Shown in pieces: positions 8,975-19,804 of a stretch of 64,000 bases of DNA. The notes below the pieces were generated by a model. That model saw only the letters and a program-made list of their open reading frames with translations, did not search any database and had not been told where the DNA came from. The first letter of the stretch is position 1. The number at the start of each line of letters is the position of its first letter. The translations under genes and the position numbers were made by a program. The DNA lies in assembly GCA_001630475.1 (NCBI GenBank), contig KV419404.1, positions 706,066 to 770,065 on the forward strand, written 5' to 3'. Origin of the DNA: Sistotremastrum niveocremeum HHB9708. Lineage: Eukaryota; Basidiomycota; Agaricomycetes; Sistotremastrales; Sistotremastraceae.

Positions 8975-11703
8975 CCTGCCCATGCCCGCTCACACGCAAC
9001 TTCGTACGTGCTCGTCGTCCAGCGCTTTCTACTGATACTGAACTGCTGATAGACGATTCACTCAAGTCTTTACTGTACCAGCAGTCTAACTTCACGGCCT
9101 GGATAAACGGCAGCGAGTCCAACTTCTCCCTCGTGCGTCCAGTCCCCGAACTTCGCCTTGACCTCCTCACACAGCTATACCCAGATTCAACAACCTCCCG
9201 CTGTGACCCATTTAATTCAAATACTATTACCGACTCTTCCTCCCCTCGACACTTCGCTCTTTTCATACTCACATAATGTCACTGGCTACTTCGAGTCTCC
9301 TGTCACTATTCATAATCTTACGGACCCCTTTAATGTCACTTGGTCCGCTGAAGCTCAAGACGTCGTCAAGTCAATCAATGCTTCCGACATAATTGGTCGT
9401 TTAGGCACCTGGAATTGGTCTGCGGTGTCGAACCTAGGCATCACAATTAAGGAGCCGATGCCTCAGGTCAACTTTGAGGCATCTGATCCTGATATCGTCA
9501 TGTTCAATGTCAGCATGATCTCTCATATCATTGATGGAAACTGATTGATATCCTTGCTCTCAGGGCGAGGTGACGATTGAGAGCGAAACAGAATTTCAAT
9601 ACGTGAAATTCGATCTGGAAGGAGTGCACTTCCCGAAAAACGGTACCTTCTATGCATTTGCTGAGCCCCAAGGGTGCGTCAACTCTTTTAATTACAACCT
9701 GCAATCGGACCAAACATTTCTTATGCAGGAGAAAGGTGGAGACTCGCCAAATTCCTTCACTCGTCCCGGAAGGTGCCCAGAATGCCACAGCCCAAGCTAT
9801 CGTACCTATACTCGAGAGCAAAATCGAAAGGCTCAGGAACATCATTGCATCAGGCGCAACCGAACTAACCAACGAAGGTATCTATCCCTCCATCCCGTTC
9901 TTTCTGCCAGCCTCATGATCGTAGAACCCGCCCCGGAAACGACTTGTTCTTTGAAGCTATATGGACAACTTCAGCCTGCGCCTCTTCCTCAATATTTACT
10001 TGAGAATCTGGAAGCTGAAGTGGAGAATCCGACTGGCGCTTCGACTATCAGTGCTCCGCCACCTTTGTTGGACGCGATTCTTCTGAGCGAGGACTGTGGA
10101 TTTTTGTTAGAGATACGCGAGGCTAAGGGGATGAAGTAAGTTAGATATATGCATACGCCGTAGCCTCCTCTCATTTTCCGCAGGGCAGCGAGGTTCTGGA
10201 GAAAGATGACAACCTGTAAGTCCCGACTTCGTATATAAGGTTGACTGTCCACTCACCGGTCATAGATGCTGGCAGCTCTTTCATCATCTACTGCGCATTG
10301 CTGGCTCTGTTTGTGAAGCATACCAAAGAGACAGCCACTCCTGCCGCTGTCTCTCGGGTATCTCGTTGGAGCTTCATCATACAAGCAGGAGCAGATGCCT
10401 TCAGCTTCGTAGCTGTACGTTTTCATATGCTCTCGTAACACCCACTCTTGACTTGAATATAGCACGTGAGTTACGGGATCCTGACCGATAGTCAAGCGTC
10501 TCTTCCCTTGCTGGCTCCCGGTTTCCTCGCCTGCATCATGCTCATCAATCAAGCCGTGAGAACTTTCCCTCCGTTTCTCGCAATCGCTCTTTCTGACTTT
10601 CACTAGCAATACGCCATTCAAATCCGCGCAGTGCAGGATCCCGAAGAAACGGCTCTAGCTGCACTCGCGGCCCGAACAGCAGGCACTGAACAACGCCCTG
10701 AGACATTCATGCAATCCGTATTCCGCCAAAGCGTTCTCTTCGGCTGGGTAAACGAACTCCGCAGAGTCGATCCTAATCCCAAATTCTGTTTGTGCTTTCG
10801 TTCGCTGCCTTTGAAACATCTGACCCGCTTCCAGGGATCATGTTAACGATCGGACTGGGCCTCTTCTTGAAGGTGCTATTCCACCCAGCACTTTTGTTTA
10901 CGATTATGGGACTGCTGTATACGCTGCTTTGGGTGCCTCAGATCATCAGATCTGCGAGGAGGAATACCATGCGTGCAATGAGCTTGCAATATGTGATTGG
11001 AACGACGATCGGAAGGGCATTTTTCCCTCTTTGTGAGTCAGATCTACTACTTCCGTGGACTGAGGTCTCTGATCTCCTGCTTTAAAGATTTCTTCGCTTG
11101 CCCCCAGAATATTCTCGGAGTCCACACCACTTGTAAGCAAGCGTTTTAATACGGCTGTCCATTATCTAAGCTATTGTAGGGTGGGTTTGGACACTGATGG
11201 GTGCAGTCTTCTTGCAAGTAGTCGTGATGGTCCTCCAAGATATCTTCGGGCCCTCATTCTTCATGCCAACAAGCGTACGTCTCCTTCGCTGCTCATACCT
11301 CCCTGATTCTAAACTGCATATAGTGGCTGACTACACCGCCGTACGATTATCATCCCGTTATGCCTTTGCCGGACATCGAAGCCCCCGAGCAATCACTCGG
11401 CGACTGTGCAATTTGTATGGATGCGATCCTTGTGCACCCTGAGATCAGCAGTGGCGAAAAGGCCGGCCTTTTGATGGCTGCTGCAGAGAGGCGGACTTAT
11501 TCGCTCGCTCCTTGTAACCATCTCTTCGTGAGTCTCTCTCGGTATATATATGTTGTCGTTTTCTTATGTTTCTTCTAAGCATACACATTGTTTGGAACAA
11601 TGGCTCGGCGTCAAGGTTGGTTTCTACTCCCCATTTATGATAACTTTCTAACACGTAGCAGAATATATGCCCTCAATGCCGAAGACTGCTCCCCCCACTG
11701 TAA
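8796..11703 (+). CDS. TUL1: Tul1/Dsc1-type transmembrane RING E3 ubiquitin ligase of the Golgi Dsc complex
   Basis: Tul1 is the catalytic subunit of the Dsc ligase, which ubiquitinates membrane proteins in Golgi and endosomes. In some fungi the complex also activates SREBP. The N-terminus has a signal anchor, FILLTFFFFFFSGGG (encoded by a CTTTTT-type run near 8940). A luminal domain follows with N-glycosylation sequons (SNFTAWINGSESNFSL). Several membrane segments are encoded at about 10240-11290. The C-terminal RING reads CAICMDAI, then CNHLFHTHCLEQWL, then ICPQCRRLLPPL before TAA at 11701. The last introns (11528-11580 and 11617-11661) join the RING in frame. The gene has about a dozen exons and its length fits the family. 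Confidence 0.87.
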
Positions 11704-11864
11704 CAGTAACTATTCATTTCCTTTCCCGGGTTTAAATAAGTGATGATTGGATACCCATATATAATAAGGACAATTGCGACCAGATGTATGTAAATGGAGT
11801 AGGTGGTGTGAGTTTTGAATACAGATGTACAGTATGTAACAATTTAATGATACAACAGGAGATC

Positions 11865-12721
11865 TCACGGTAATGCTCGTCTCTCACGTTCGACTGCTTC
11901 TAGTTGGGTCCGATACTGCGCGAGCATCTCGATGCTGATCATCTTGAGACCCCAACGCTGAGCGAATGCCCGACAGTCGTCTCGGCGGGCCATTGTACCC
12001 TGGGCATCGTCGTTGACGAGTTCGCAAAGGAGACCCGCTGGAGGGAGGTTGGTAACATGGCATAGATCTGATACAAAGAAAGAAGATGAGAAGGTTGAAT
12101 CGGCGTGTGAAATGAATTAGCCACTGACCTAGAGCAGCTTCGGTGTGACCTCTCCTTGTGAGAACGCCACCCTCTCGTGCTCGGAGAGGAACCAGGTGAC
12201 CAGGACGAGAGAAATCGTCTGGTGATGAGTCGGACGAGGCGAGTTTGCGAGCTGTTAATGCTCGATCGTGGGCTGAGATGCCGGTGGTAGTGCCATGCTT
12301 GTAGTCAACAGTGACAGTATATGCTGTACGATGACGGTCGGTGTTGGTGGGGAGCATCATGGGGACCTCGAGAGCTTCGAGACGAGCCGGAGGTAATGAT
12401 ATGCAGACGAAACCGCTGATTGGGAATTAGGGACTGCGGGTAGGGGAGAGTGCTAGCTCAGACTGACGATGAGTGTTTAATGAGAAAGGCCATCTTCTCG
12501 GTGGTGCAGAGAGCGGCAGAGCAGATAAGATCGCCTTCGTTCTCTCTGCCTTCGTCATCCATGACTACGAGAAATTCGCCTCTCGCAAACGCCGCGAGCG
12601 CATCCTGGATCGGGTCGAAGGCGAAGGAGTCGTCGGCTACGACGATCTCTTTTGGCTTTTCGGTGATCTTGTCGGCGAGTGGACGGAGCGGCGAGGGCGA
12701 TTCGACTGCTACGGGAGCCAT
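11865..12721 (-). CDS. RIB3: 3,4-dihydroxy-2-butanone 4-phosphate synthase (riboflavin synthesis)
   Basis: Rib3 converts ribulose 5-phosphate to 3,4-dihydroxy-2-butanone 4-phosphate plus formate, supplying four carbons of the riboflavin ring. The start [14 protein letters not shown] leads into [19 protein letters not shown], and the catalytic acidic loop [11 protein letters not shown] follows. After an intron at about 12420-12460 come [31 protein letters not shown] and the substrate loop [20 protein letters not shown]. After a second intron the C-terminal half, [20 protein letters not shown], completes the fold. The protein ends [16 protein letters not shown]. This is a single-domain fungal enzyme, not fused to GTP cyclohydrolase II. 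It is head-to-head with MIR1. Confidence 0.93.
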
Positions 12722-13173
12722 GTGTGAGTCGACGACGGCGAGGTGAGGGGAGTCCAGGATGACCTTGTTTCGGTGTCGGGTGCAGTCGGTTTTGAAGCAA
12801 ACGGAGAAGAGGGAAATGCTGACAAAGCACAGCCATTCTCGTACATGTGATTACGCGATATCTCCTGTGATTATCCAATGGATTATCCAATGATCCTCGA
12901 TGATCCTACGTGATCCTACGTGATCCCAATGACCTGTGCGCGGTGACACATCGGCAGATTCGGCGACTCGTGAAACTGATTTGTCGCGATGAGTCGTTGA
13001 ACGTGCATCGGTATTAGCGGAGATCTACCTCCGCCTGATGCGACAAGTCCGCGCCGGATTCGTCCGTCGCTCTGCATTTTCTGCTTCAGCGACATCGCTC
13101 GACGTGCTCGTCGTCGCCCACAACTTCCATAGACCTTAGATAGACCTCGCCGTGTGCGACGACCATCTCTGCC
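12722..13173. promoter_or_regulatory. Divergent promoter region between RIB3 and MIR1
   Basis: This 452-base spacer holds the short tandem repeat at 12867-12930, which contains three CCAAT-type sequences. CCAAT boxes are the target of the Hap complex, which drives many mitochondrial genes. That would suit the phosphate carrier on the right. No additional gene is seen. Confidence 0.4.
12867..12930. repeat. Short tandem repeat with CCAAT boxes
   Basis: The stretch reads as two copies of an 11-12 base unit (TGATTATCCAA, TGGATTATCCAA). Four copies of a 10-base unit follow (TGATCCTCGA, TGATCCTACG twice, TGATCCCAAT). The array sits between RIB3 and MIR1. CCAAT occurs at 12875, 12887 and 12925. Confidence 0.75.
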
Positions 13174-14326
13174 ATGTCCACCGCCGTCACACCAAAATGG
13201 GATGCCAGGTCTGTTCGTCGTTCGCGTCATCCACTGCTTATCCCGACCTCGCTCTGCTGGCAGATTCCTGGGCCCCGTCCCTCACGACCTTAGCTACTAC
13301 AGCAAATGTATGCTCGGTGGTGCACTCGCTTGTGGCGTTACCCACGCCGGTATCACCCCTCTCGACGTTACAAAGTGTAACATGCAGGTTCGTAGGCAAC
13401 GCGTCTCGATTTTTCTTCCGCTCATTGTTTTTCGTTCAGGTCGACCCCGCGAAATACAAAGGTCTTTCTTCTGGCCTTTCCACCCTCATCCGTGAGGAAG
13501 GTGCAACCGGTATCTGGAAAGGCTTCGGCCCTACCCTCGTCGGCTACTCGCTCCAGGGCATGTTCAAGTATGGTCTCTACGAGGTCTTCAAGGATACCTA
13601 CATGAACCTTGCCGGTGAAGAGGCCACTGCCAAATACAAAGGTCTCATCTGGTGTGCTGGTTCCGCCTCCGCCGAAGTCTTCGCCGATATCGCGCTCTGC
13701 CCTCTCGAAATGACCAAGGTCAAAATCCAGACCAGTCCCGCCGGAACCTTCCCCACCGCCTTCGGTCCCGCCCTCGCCCAGATGTCCGCCCTCAAGGTCC
13801 AAACTCGTTATCCCTTCGGTTCTCTCGTTCCCTTGTGGTCCCGCCAGGTACACCGTTTGCTCCCGTTTTCCGCGTTCCGTCGTGCTAATATTCGTTTCAG
13901 ATCCCTTACACCATGGCCAAGTTCTTCTTCTTCGAGAAGATCGTCGAGCTCTTCTACACCCACGTCTTCACTGCCCCTAAGAGCACTTACGGCAAGAGCA
14001 CCCAGCTTGGTGTCACCTTCGCTTCCGGTTACCTCGCTGGTGTCGTCTGCGCCATCGTCTCTCACCCCGCCGACTCTCTTGTCTCTCAGATGGGCAAAGA
14101 GAGCAACAGAGGTAAAGGTGTCGGTCAAATCGCTTCTGAAGTTGGATGGGGCACTCTTGCCACCAAGGGTCTCGGCACTAGGGTCCTCATGATCGGTACT
14201 TTGACTGGTATGTACAATGACGTAGCCCCACGACTAGCCGCTCATTTAACTCCTCTAGGCTTCCAATGGTGGATCTACGATACCTTCAAATCCTCCATGG
14301 GAATGGGTACCACCGGTGGCAAGTAA
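13174..14326 (+). CDS. MIR1: Mitochondrial phosphate carrier
   Basis: Mir1 brings inorganic phosphate with H+ into the mitochondrial matrix for ATP synthesis. Exon 1 is short (MSTAVTPKWDA) and joins FLGPVPHDLSYYSKCMLGGA across an intron at about 13216-13262. The three carrier repeats show the P-x-D/E motifs: PLDVTKCNMQ, PLEMTKVKIQ and HPADSLVSQMGK. Between repeats 2 and 3 lies WSRQIPYTMAKFFFFEKIVE, the hallmark of phosphate carriers as opposed to other members. The last exon gives FQWWIYDTFKSSMGMGTTGGK and the stop at 14324-14326. There are four introns. Codon use is strongly C-ended, as in a highly expressed gene. Confidence 0.94.
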
Positions 14327-14730
14327 ATAATATCCGGTCACCAAAACTCTTTGGAAAATTAGAAGTGAGTCTGCCCTTGAGTCTACAGGAGCTCGGGCTG
14401 AACCACCCATCTTTTGTAGCCTGGACCATAGACTTTTGCATGCTTCACAACGACCCTAAACTGTTCCGTTCTATATTTGTCGTGCTCTATTCTTTGCAAT
14501 GCCATAATATCTTACCACCACTTGTCACAATTGATATCGTCGTGCATAACGCGTTCTTCCACCAAGCGCTGCAAACTTGGGAACATTGCGCCCAGTTATG
14601 GTGTTCCCTGAGAATTGCTGTTCGGAAAGATACTCGTCCGAGTTGAACATTAACAGACTGAGTTGTATTAGTATTAGAAAGTCCAAGTCGACAGCGAAAG
14701 CAAGGAAACCAAAAGAAAACAACGACTAAT
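14327..14730. other. Intergenic stretch between convergent MIR1 and CLC genes
   Basis: This holds the 3' untranslated regions of two converging genes. Open frames here lack any recognisable motif. No gene is supported. Confidence 0.6.
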
Positions 14731-17700
14731 CTATGGAGGATGCGGGTTTGCGTTCTGGGGTTTACGCCTCCACACCGCTCCTCGAGCAAATTCCGCGGGA
14801 TCTTCATACAGTGCAGCTCTCTGCTCAAACTGAGAAGTCATGACAGAAACGATATCTTTTTTGGTGACCATCCCCGTCAGACATCCTTCTCGAGAGAACA
14901 TGATATATCGGAGATTCTGTCTATCATCAGATGTCATACTCAATTAAAATGCAGAGGTCGCGCACCAGCTTCTGGAACATCAGGACCACGAGCTCTAGTG
15001 ATACTTCGTTGCGCAGATTGATAGAGGGAGGTTCTAGCGTTTCCGACAGGTCAACACCGTCGAACAAGGGTTTTCGGACGAATGTGCAGCGTGTTCGTTG
15101 TAAGATGTCTGGTGACTCAAATCGCCGTGATTCTGATGATAGGTCGTCAGCCAAATACAAACCAGAATATTGGAAGCGTCACCTATAGCTTCGTAGAGTC
15201 GCTGGTTTGTCACGTAACCAATCAATGTTTTCCCTTTCACGACTGGATATCCGTGAAATTGTCGCGCTCGAGCAAGTATTACTGCCACAAAACATCAGCG
15301 AGCAATGAGAGGATGCGAGCAGGACTCACCAAGATCATGAAGATTACAATCATCGCTGTCGATCGTGACGAGATTCTCTATTGAAGTCATGCACCTCTCA
15401 GCCGTCTCTCCGCTGTCTTTATATTCTGCCCCGGAAAGCCACGGATAATCTCGCATAGCAATCCATGAAGCATAGATACCTTCTTTGCCAAAGGCGTCAG
15501 CGACCCATTTCGAGGACATGACGGCAATCATGATAGGAAGGACGTGCGACAATGCTCCAGTAAGCTTGATAATTGCAAAGTGAGCCTAGGCGGTTGGTGC
15601 AGTGACAGAAAAAAATCCAGACCTCAAACATGATGACCACCAAGGATACTGGATCTGAGATGAGCGCATGATGGAAACATGAAAGAATTTCCCGTACCTG
15701 TCATACGTGTGACACCTCCTAACATAGCGGTAGCCCCGATAACGGAATAGAAACCGGGAGATATGCATCGTACAGTTGGGTCGGGAGGACAGGCCGAAAA
15801 CAGCCATGCTCCAGGATGAGCTCGGTGTATGCCTTGTCTATCGCCATGTTCACCGATTACGAATATAAAAGTTAGTGAGAGATTTTGACTCACACAATCA
15901 ACCCGACGGCCCTTCCTAAGCACGCGCCAATTGCAATAGTTGGCAAGAAAATACCAGCCGGTATCATCATGCCAAACGTGACTATGGTAAAGACGATCTT
16001 TAAAGCTGCGGTCAAGAGTAACAGAAAGACAGTCTCTGATATAGCATCCAAGCTGTTGGAGTCAGATCAGGATCAACATCTAAACGTAGCACTTACTTGC
16101 ACAATCCGTGATAGTCTCCTTTTGATGCATCGCATTCAAGGAAGAGATTGGCTACCAGTTCTGCAGTCGGTACCCTGGTATGATCGTTAGGATGTGGCAT
16201 AGATGTACTGAGTTATTATTCACCTCAAGAAAACAACCTGAGAGAATGGTCATCAGCCGCAGCGTGTTCAAGCTTCAGAGGACGCACGAGGTATGAAACA
16301 GCAGCAGTGACTGCAGTGACGCCAATTACTTCTAAAAGTGGCCACTCATAGAGCGGACCATTGCGACGATAAACAGCCATTGCAACATTCATGCGGATTA
16401 ACAGCGCTCCCAGGAGTCCCTGTAGGCGTAGACTTCAATGATGGTCTGACACTAGCCAAAAGTACTAACCCCCATGACACCCAGAAAGAGCCATGGTATG
16501 AGTTCGAAGGCTTTCCAAGGCTCACTTGATGCTGTAACCTGGCCACCATTTGAGTATATAGATTTTATAGATTCACGAGGATTTACCCCAAACAGAACGA
16601 GCTTCGAGGTACCGAAAGGGTCCATATACTGCAAAGTAACGGCAGCGATGACAGATGTCACAAAAGCACGCCAGGCAACATCCTCGTGATAGGTATCCAA
16701 TTCTGAGGACGTGCACTTTCAGTCACTGATTAGATCCAATAGCCAAATGGCACTCTACCTTCTATGCCGAAAATGACACCACCAAGGGGGCTTCCAAAGG
16801 CTACAGACACCCCAGCTGTTGCAGCAGCTGCGAGTATTCGACGTTTCTCGGCTATATCGTAGATAAGTAGCCTGACACCTACATTAAACGGGGTGCAGCG
16901 GACCTTCATTCTCGCGGAACGCCTTGAAGAATCTGGAGGCGACGAATGCCATGCAGCATGCGATATGCACCAAAGGGCCCTGTTATCTTTCTGTTAACAA
17001 GCACGAACCTTACATCGTCTTCCACTCACTTCTTTTCCCAGCGAGAGCCCAGAGGCAACAGCCAGTGCAAGTCCAACCGCCTTGATAAGAAGGGTCCAAG
17101 GACCTAAGAAGCTATCTAGAACGTAGCCACCCAAAATCTTGTATGAAATCAGATTGAGAACGATGGTCCTGAGCGGCAACGCACTGCTTTGATCTCTGGA
17201 ACTGAAGTTCGCCGTAGTCAATTAGCTGCCTGCGAGGAAAGTGATTTCCTTACTTCCAGTATGGAACGCGCTGTGAGATAGGCATGTCAAGACAGAGAAA
17301 TGTCCAGTGATATCGAAAGCCTACTAAGGAGCATGCATCTTGACAAAGTACGCGGCCACGCTCGCAAATGCGACCTGTCAGATTCATTGCGTTACAACGT
17401 GAAAATTTAATCATCACATCAGCTTACGGCCAGGAATACATAGATGAAACTTTGAAGTAGTGATTGCAAGCCAAGGGAAGGGACATCGAACCATTGGCTC
17501 CAGGCTTTCCATTCCAAACAGATTTCACCAGCTATGATTGATCATTAGAAGTGACACGCTTCGAGAACACTGGACTTACCATCGTATCCTTTGCAACATT
17601 GACTCTGGCTATAGAAGAAGCCGTAGGTGCATCGTCCTACGCGTAAATCTCCCAACCTGACCTCGGTCAGCGAACATTTGGTGACGCAGAAGGTCTGGAA

Positions 17701-18222
17701 AACTCACCACGCAACCAATATATCAAGAAAGGCCCCAACAACGCCTACGCCTACTCCAGTGATGACTATAACGAACCAGAATTTGGATGCGGCAAGAAGT
17801 GGCAGGACAAGACGTCGTAATCCACGGTAGGTTTGGAAGTGTTGGACTTCAGCTCTTGATGATGCCTCTTCTTTATACCAATCTTGATGAACACCTTGTT
17901 CACTATCATCAATACAATATTGTCGGTTAGAGACATACCAATCGTTTCTCCGTCCACATATCTCGGTCCGTCCTGTTGAACCTTTGGCCCAGACATATAT
18001 TCATCGTCGAGGGTACTCATTTCTTCTCTGAGCAAAGCATCCTCTGCATCGTGTTCTACTCTGTTATGTATTTCGGCAGAATCTTTTGAATGTCTAAGTT
18101 GAGGTTGTCAAAACTATGTGAAGTTAGAACGAGTCGCAGACATACGATGTATTGGAATCCCAGCTCGCCCATGCCTGTCGCTCAGGAGCTATCTGCCCCG
18201 CTGAATGTGCATCTACAGACAT
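14731..18222 (-). CDS. CLC-family chloride channel / Cl-/H+ antiporter with CBS domains
   Basis: This is an intracellular CLC transporter, relative of yeast Gef1, used for compartment acidification and copper loading. Start [14 protein letters not shown], then an intron, then [21 protein letters not shown]. The core includes HAPYA-FHTGIPEIKAILGGY (split by introns near 17203-17310). Next comes [16 protein letters not shown] with the gating Glu, then [15 protein letters not shown] with the proton Glu, and [20 protein letters not shown] with the gate Tyr. The C-terminus carries CBS-type sequence ([18 protein letters not shown], then [20 protein letters not shown]) and ends [10 protein letters not shown]. 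Having both glutamates suggests exchanger behaviour. The selectivity motif reads HTGIPE where most members have GSGIPE. The gene has well over ten small exons; inner boundaries are approximate. Confidence 0.87.
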
Positions 18223-18301
18223 GAACAAGGTCACGTTTCAGACGTCCGCAACTGCATACAGCATCCAAACGCGAGTCGAAGGGCGCTCATCTTGAGCTCC
18301 G
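18223..18301. promoter_or_regulatory. 79-base bidirectional spacer between CLC and KAT14-like gene
   Basis: The CLC start codon on the minus strand and the acetyltransferase start on the plus strand are 79 bases apart. The two genes must share one promoter region. Confidence 0.6.
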
Positions 18302-19794
18302 ATGTCCATCTCAGACGCCGACCCTTCAGACTCTGACGACTCATACGCACAAGGATCCTCATATTCGGGAAGAGTATGTTACACATAACGCATCTCACTT
18401 TCACGCTAAATTCCGCAGGGAGGACGCTCAAAACGATTCAGAAGACGCGACGGGAACGCGGTCGGGCGGTCAAGAGGCAGATCTAGAGCAGCTACAGAAG
18501 AGTGGTCATTCTCGCTGGACGGACTCCTTGATTGCGAACCATTTACATACGAAGAACTTGGCTTCGAGGCTCATTTCGATGCTGTCAAAGAGGATCTTGT
18601 CAAGACCAGAGATCGCCTGCAGTTGCAACATGCAGTCACGGACGGTCGTGTATGTTCTTCAAAGCTTCTATGTGGCAAGGAACTCATTCAAGTTAGAATC
18701 GGACAGTGCGACCTTTGTCTCGATATGAAATGCATAAGGCTATCCGAGACCTCAATTCGCGACCATATCTCTCAATCAACGAGAGTTTGCTGCGAGTGAA
18801 GTTGAGGTTAGCTGCTGTCAGTCCTCGACCTTTAATCCTTAAACTCTGGTGCTGACAATAAAAACAGCGGCATCTCACAAATATCACCCCTCCTACCCCC
18901 CTTCCTCAGATTTGCAAAGTTCTAGAGCCCACGAAGAGCCAACCACCGTTACCTGAAGATGTCTTAGCAGCGCTTGCAGGTATCAAAATGACGCCCTTTC
19001 GGTGCTCTTTCGCATCTCGTCTTGCCGGTCGGCAGAACGTGATACAGAAATTTGTCATGAGAGACTGGGAAAGCCAAACCATGTGGATGTCACTTTTGGA
19101 AGATATCCATCTACACCATACTTTTCTCCAGTATGTGCTTGTCTCTTGTTTTTCGGCTGCCATTCAGTTGCATACAGTCCTGGGCGACAATCAATACCTT
19201 ACATTCGCTCCACAATTGACTATAGCTTCCTGCAGCAGAGAGACTTGCTGCAACTGCACGAGCTACTGCACAAATCCTTTTGGGACGGTATCAATGGTGC
19301 GTTAAAATTCTCTATATTGATCGAAGGGCTAGAAGAAGCGCAGTGTCTGATGCCCTTCAAAACTTTCCGGAGACTTGTACCGTTGTCGCCCGATACAAGC
19401 ATCTGGTCCTGGGAGCCGTACTCATGAGTGGTCCCGACGAGCCATACATCACTTACCTCGTTGTCCGACCTGGCTGGGACAATGCGCATATCGCAAGGTA
19501 CACAACCTCCAGTCTCCTGGAGGAGCACCCTGCTGAGAGTTCCTAGATGCATGTTGTACTGTCTGATCAAAGCAAATCCGCGAAGGGATATTATTTTACA
19601 CGTCTCTGCTACAAATCCTGCCATGGTAAGCTGATATTATGTCCATCCATTTCCAACCAATTAATGTTTGCTAGCTGCTCTACAACCGTTTCGGCTTTAA
19701 AGCCGAGGAATTCATCGTCGGCTTTTACGAGAATTACCTCCCTCCTGATTCTAAGATGTCAAAGAACGCATTGCGTCTTAGACTAAGACAATAA
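18302..19794 (+). CDS. KAT14: KAT14/CSRP2BP-like GNAT histone acetyltransferase
   Basis: In animals KAT14 is the second acetyltransferase of the ATAC complex and acts on histones; its role in fungi is little described. The start MSISDADPSDSDDSYAQG is acidic and is followed by a basic RG/RS-rich patch. The next blocks are EEWSFSLDGLLDCEPFTYEE and, after an intron with donor GTATGT, RYEMHKAIRDLNSRPYLSIN. The GNAT domain begins IDYSFLQQRDLLQLHELLHK. It continues with VVARYKHLVLGAVLMSGP and YITYLVVRPGWDNAHIAR (acetyl-CoA loop region), then IILHVSATNPAM and LLYNRFGFKAEEFIVGFYEN. These last blocks match the KAT14 C-terminus closely. The end is ALRLRLRQ. Exon joins in the middle (18760-19170) are uncertain. 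Confidence 0.8.
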
Positions 19795-19804
19795 GTCGTT
19801 CAAC

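Noticed and set aside
12555-12890. 111-codon minus-strand frame upstream of RIB3
   Set aside because: It is a shadow of RIB3 exon 1 in another frame and continues into the promoter repeat.
13422-13853. 143-codon minus-strand frame rich in Gly/Glu
   Set aside because: It is antisense to MIR1 exons with strongly biased codons, which commonly open the opposite strand.
14953-15188. Plus-strand frames within the CLC gene
   Set aside because: They are antisense to the CBS-domain exons of the CLC gene.
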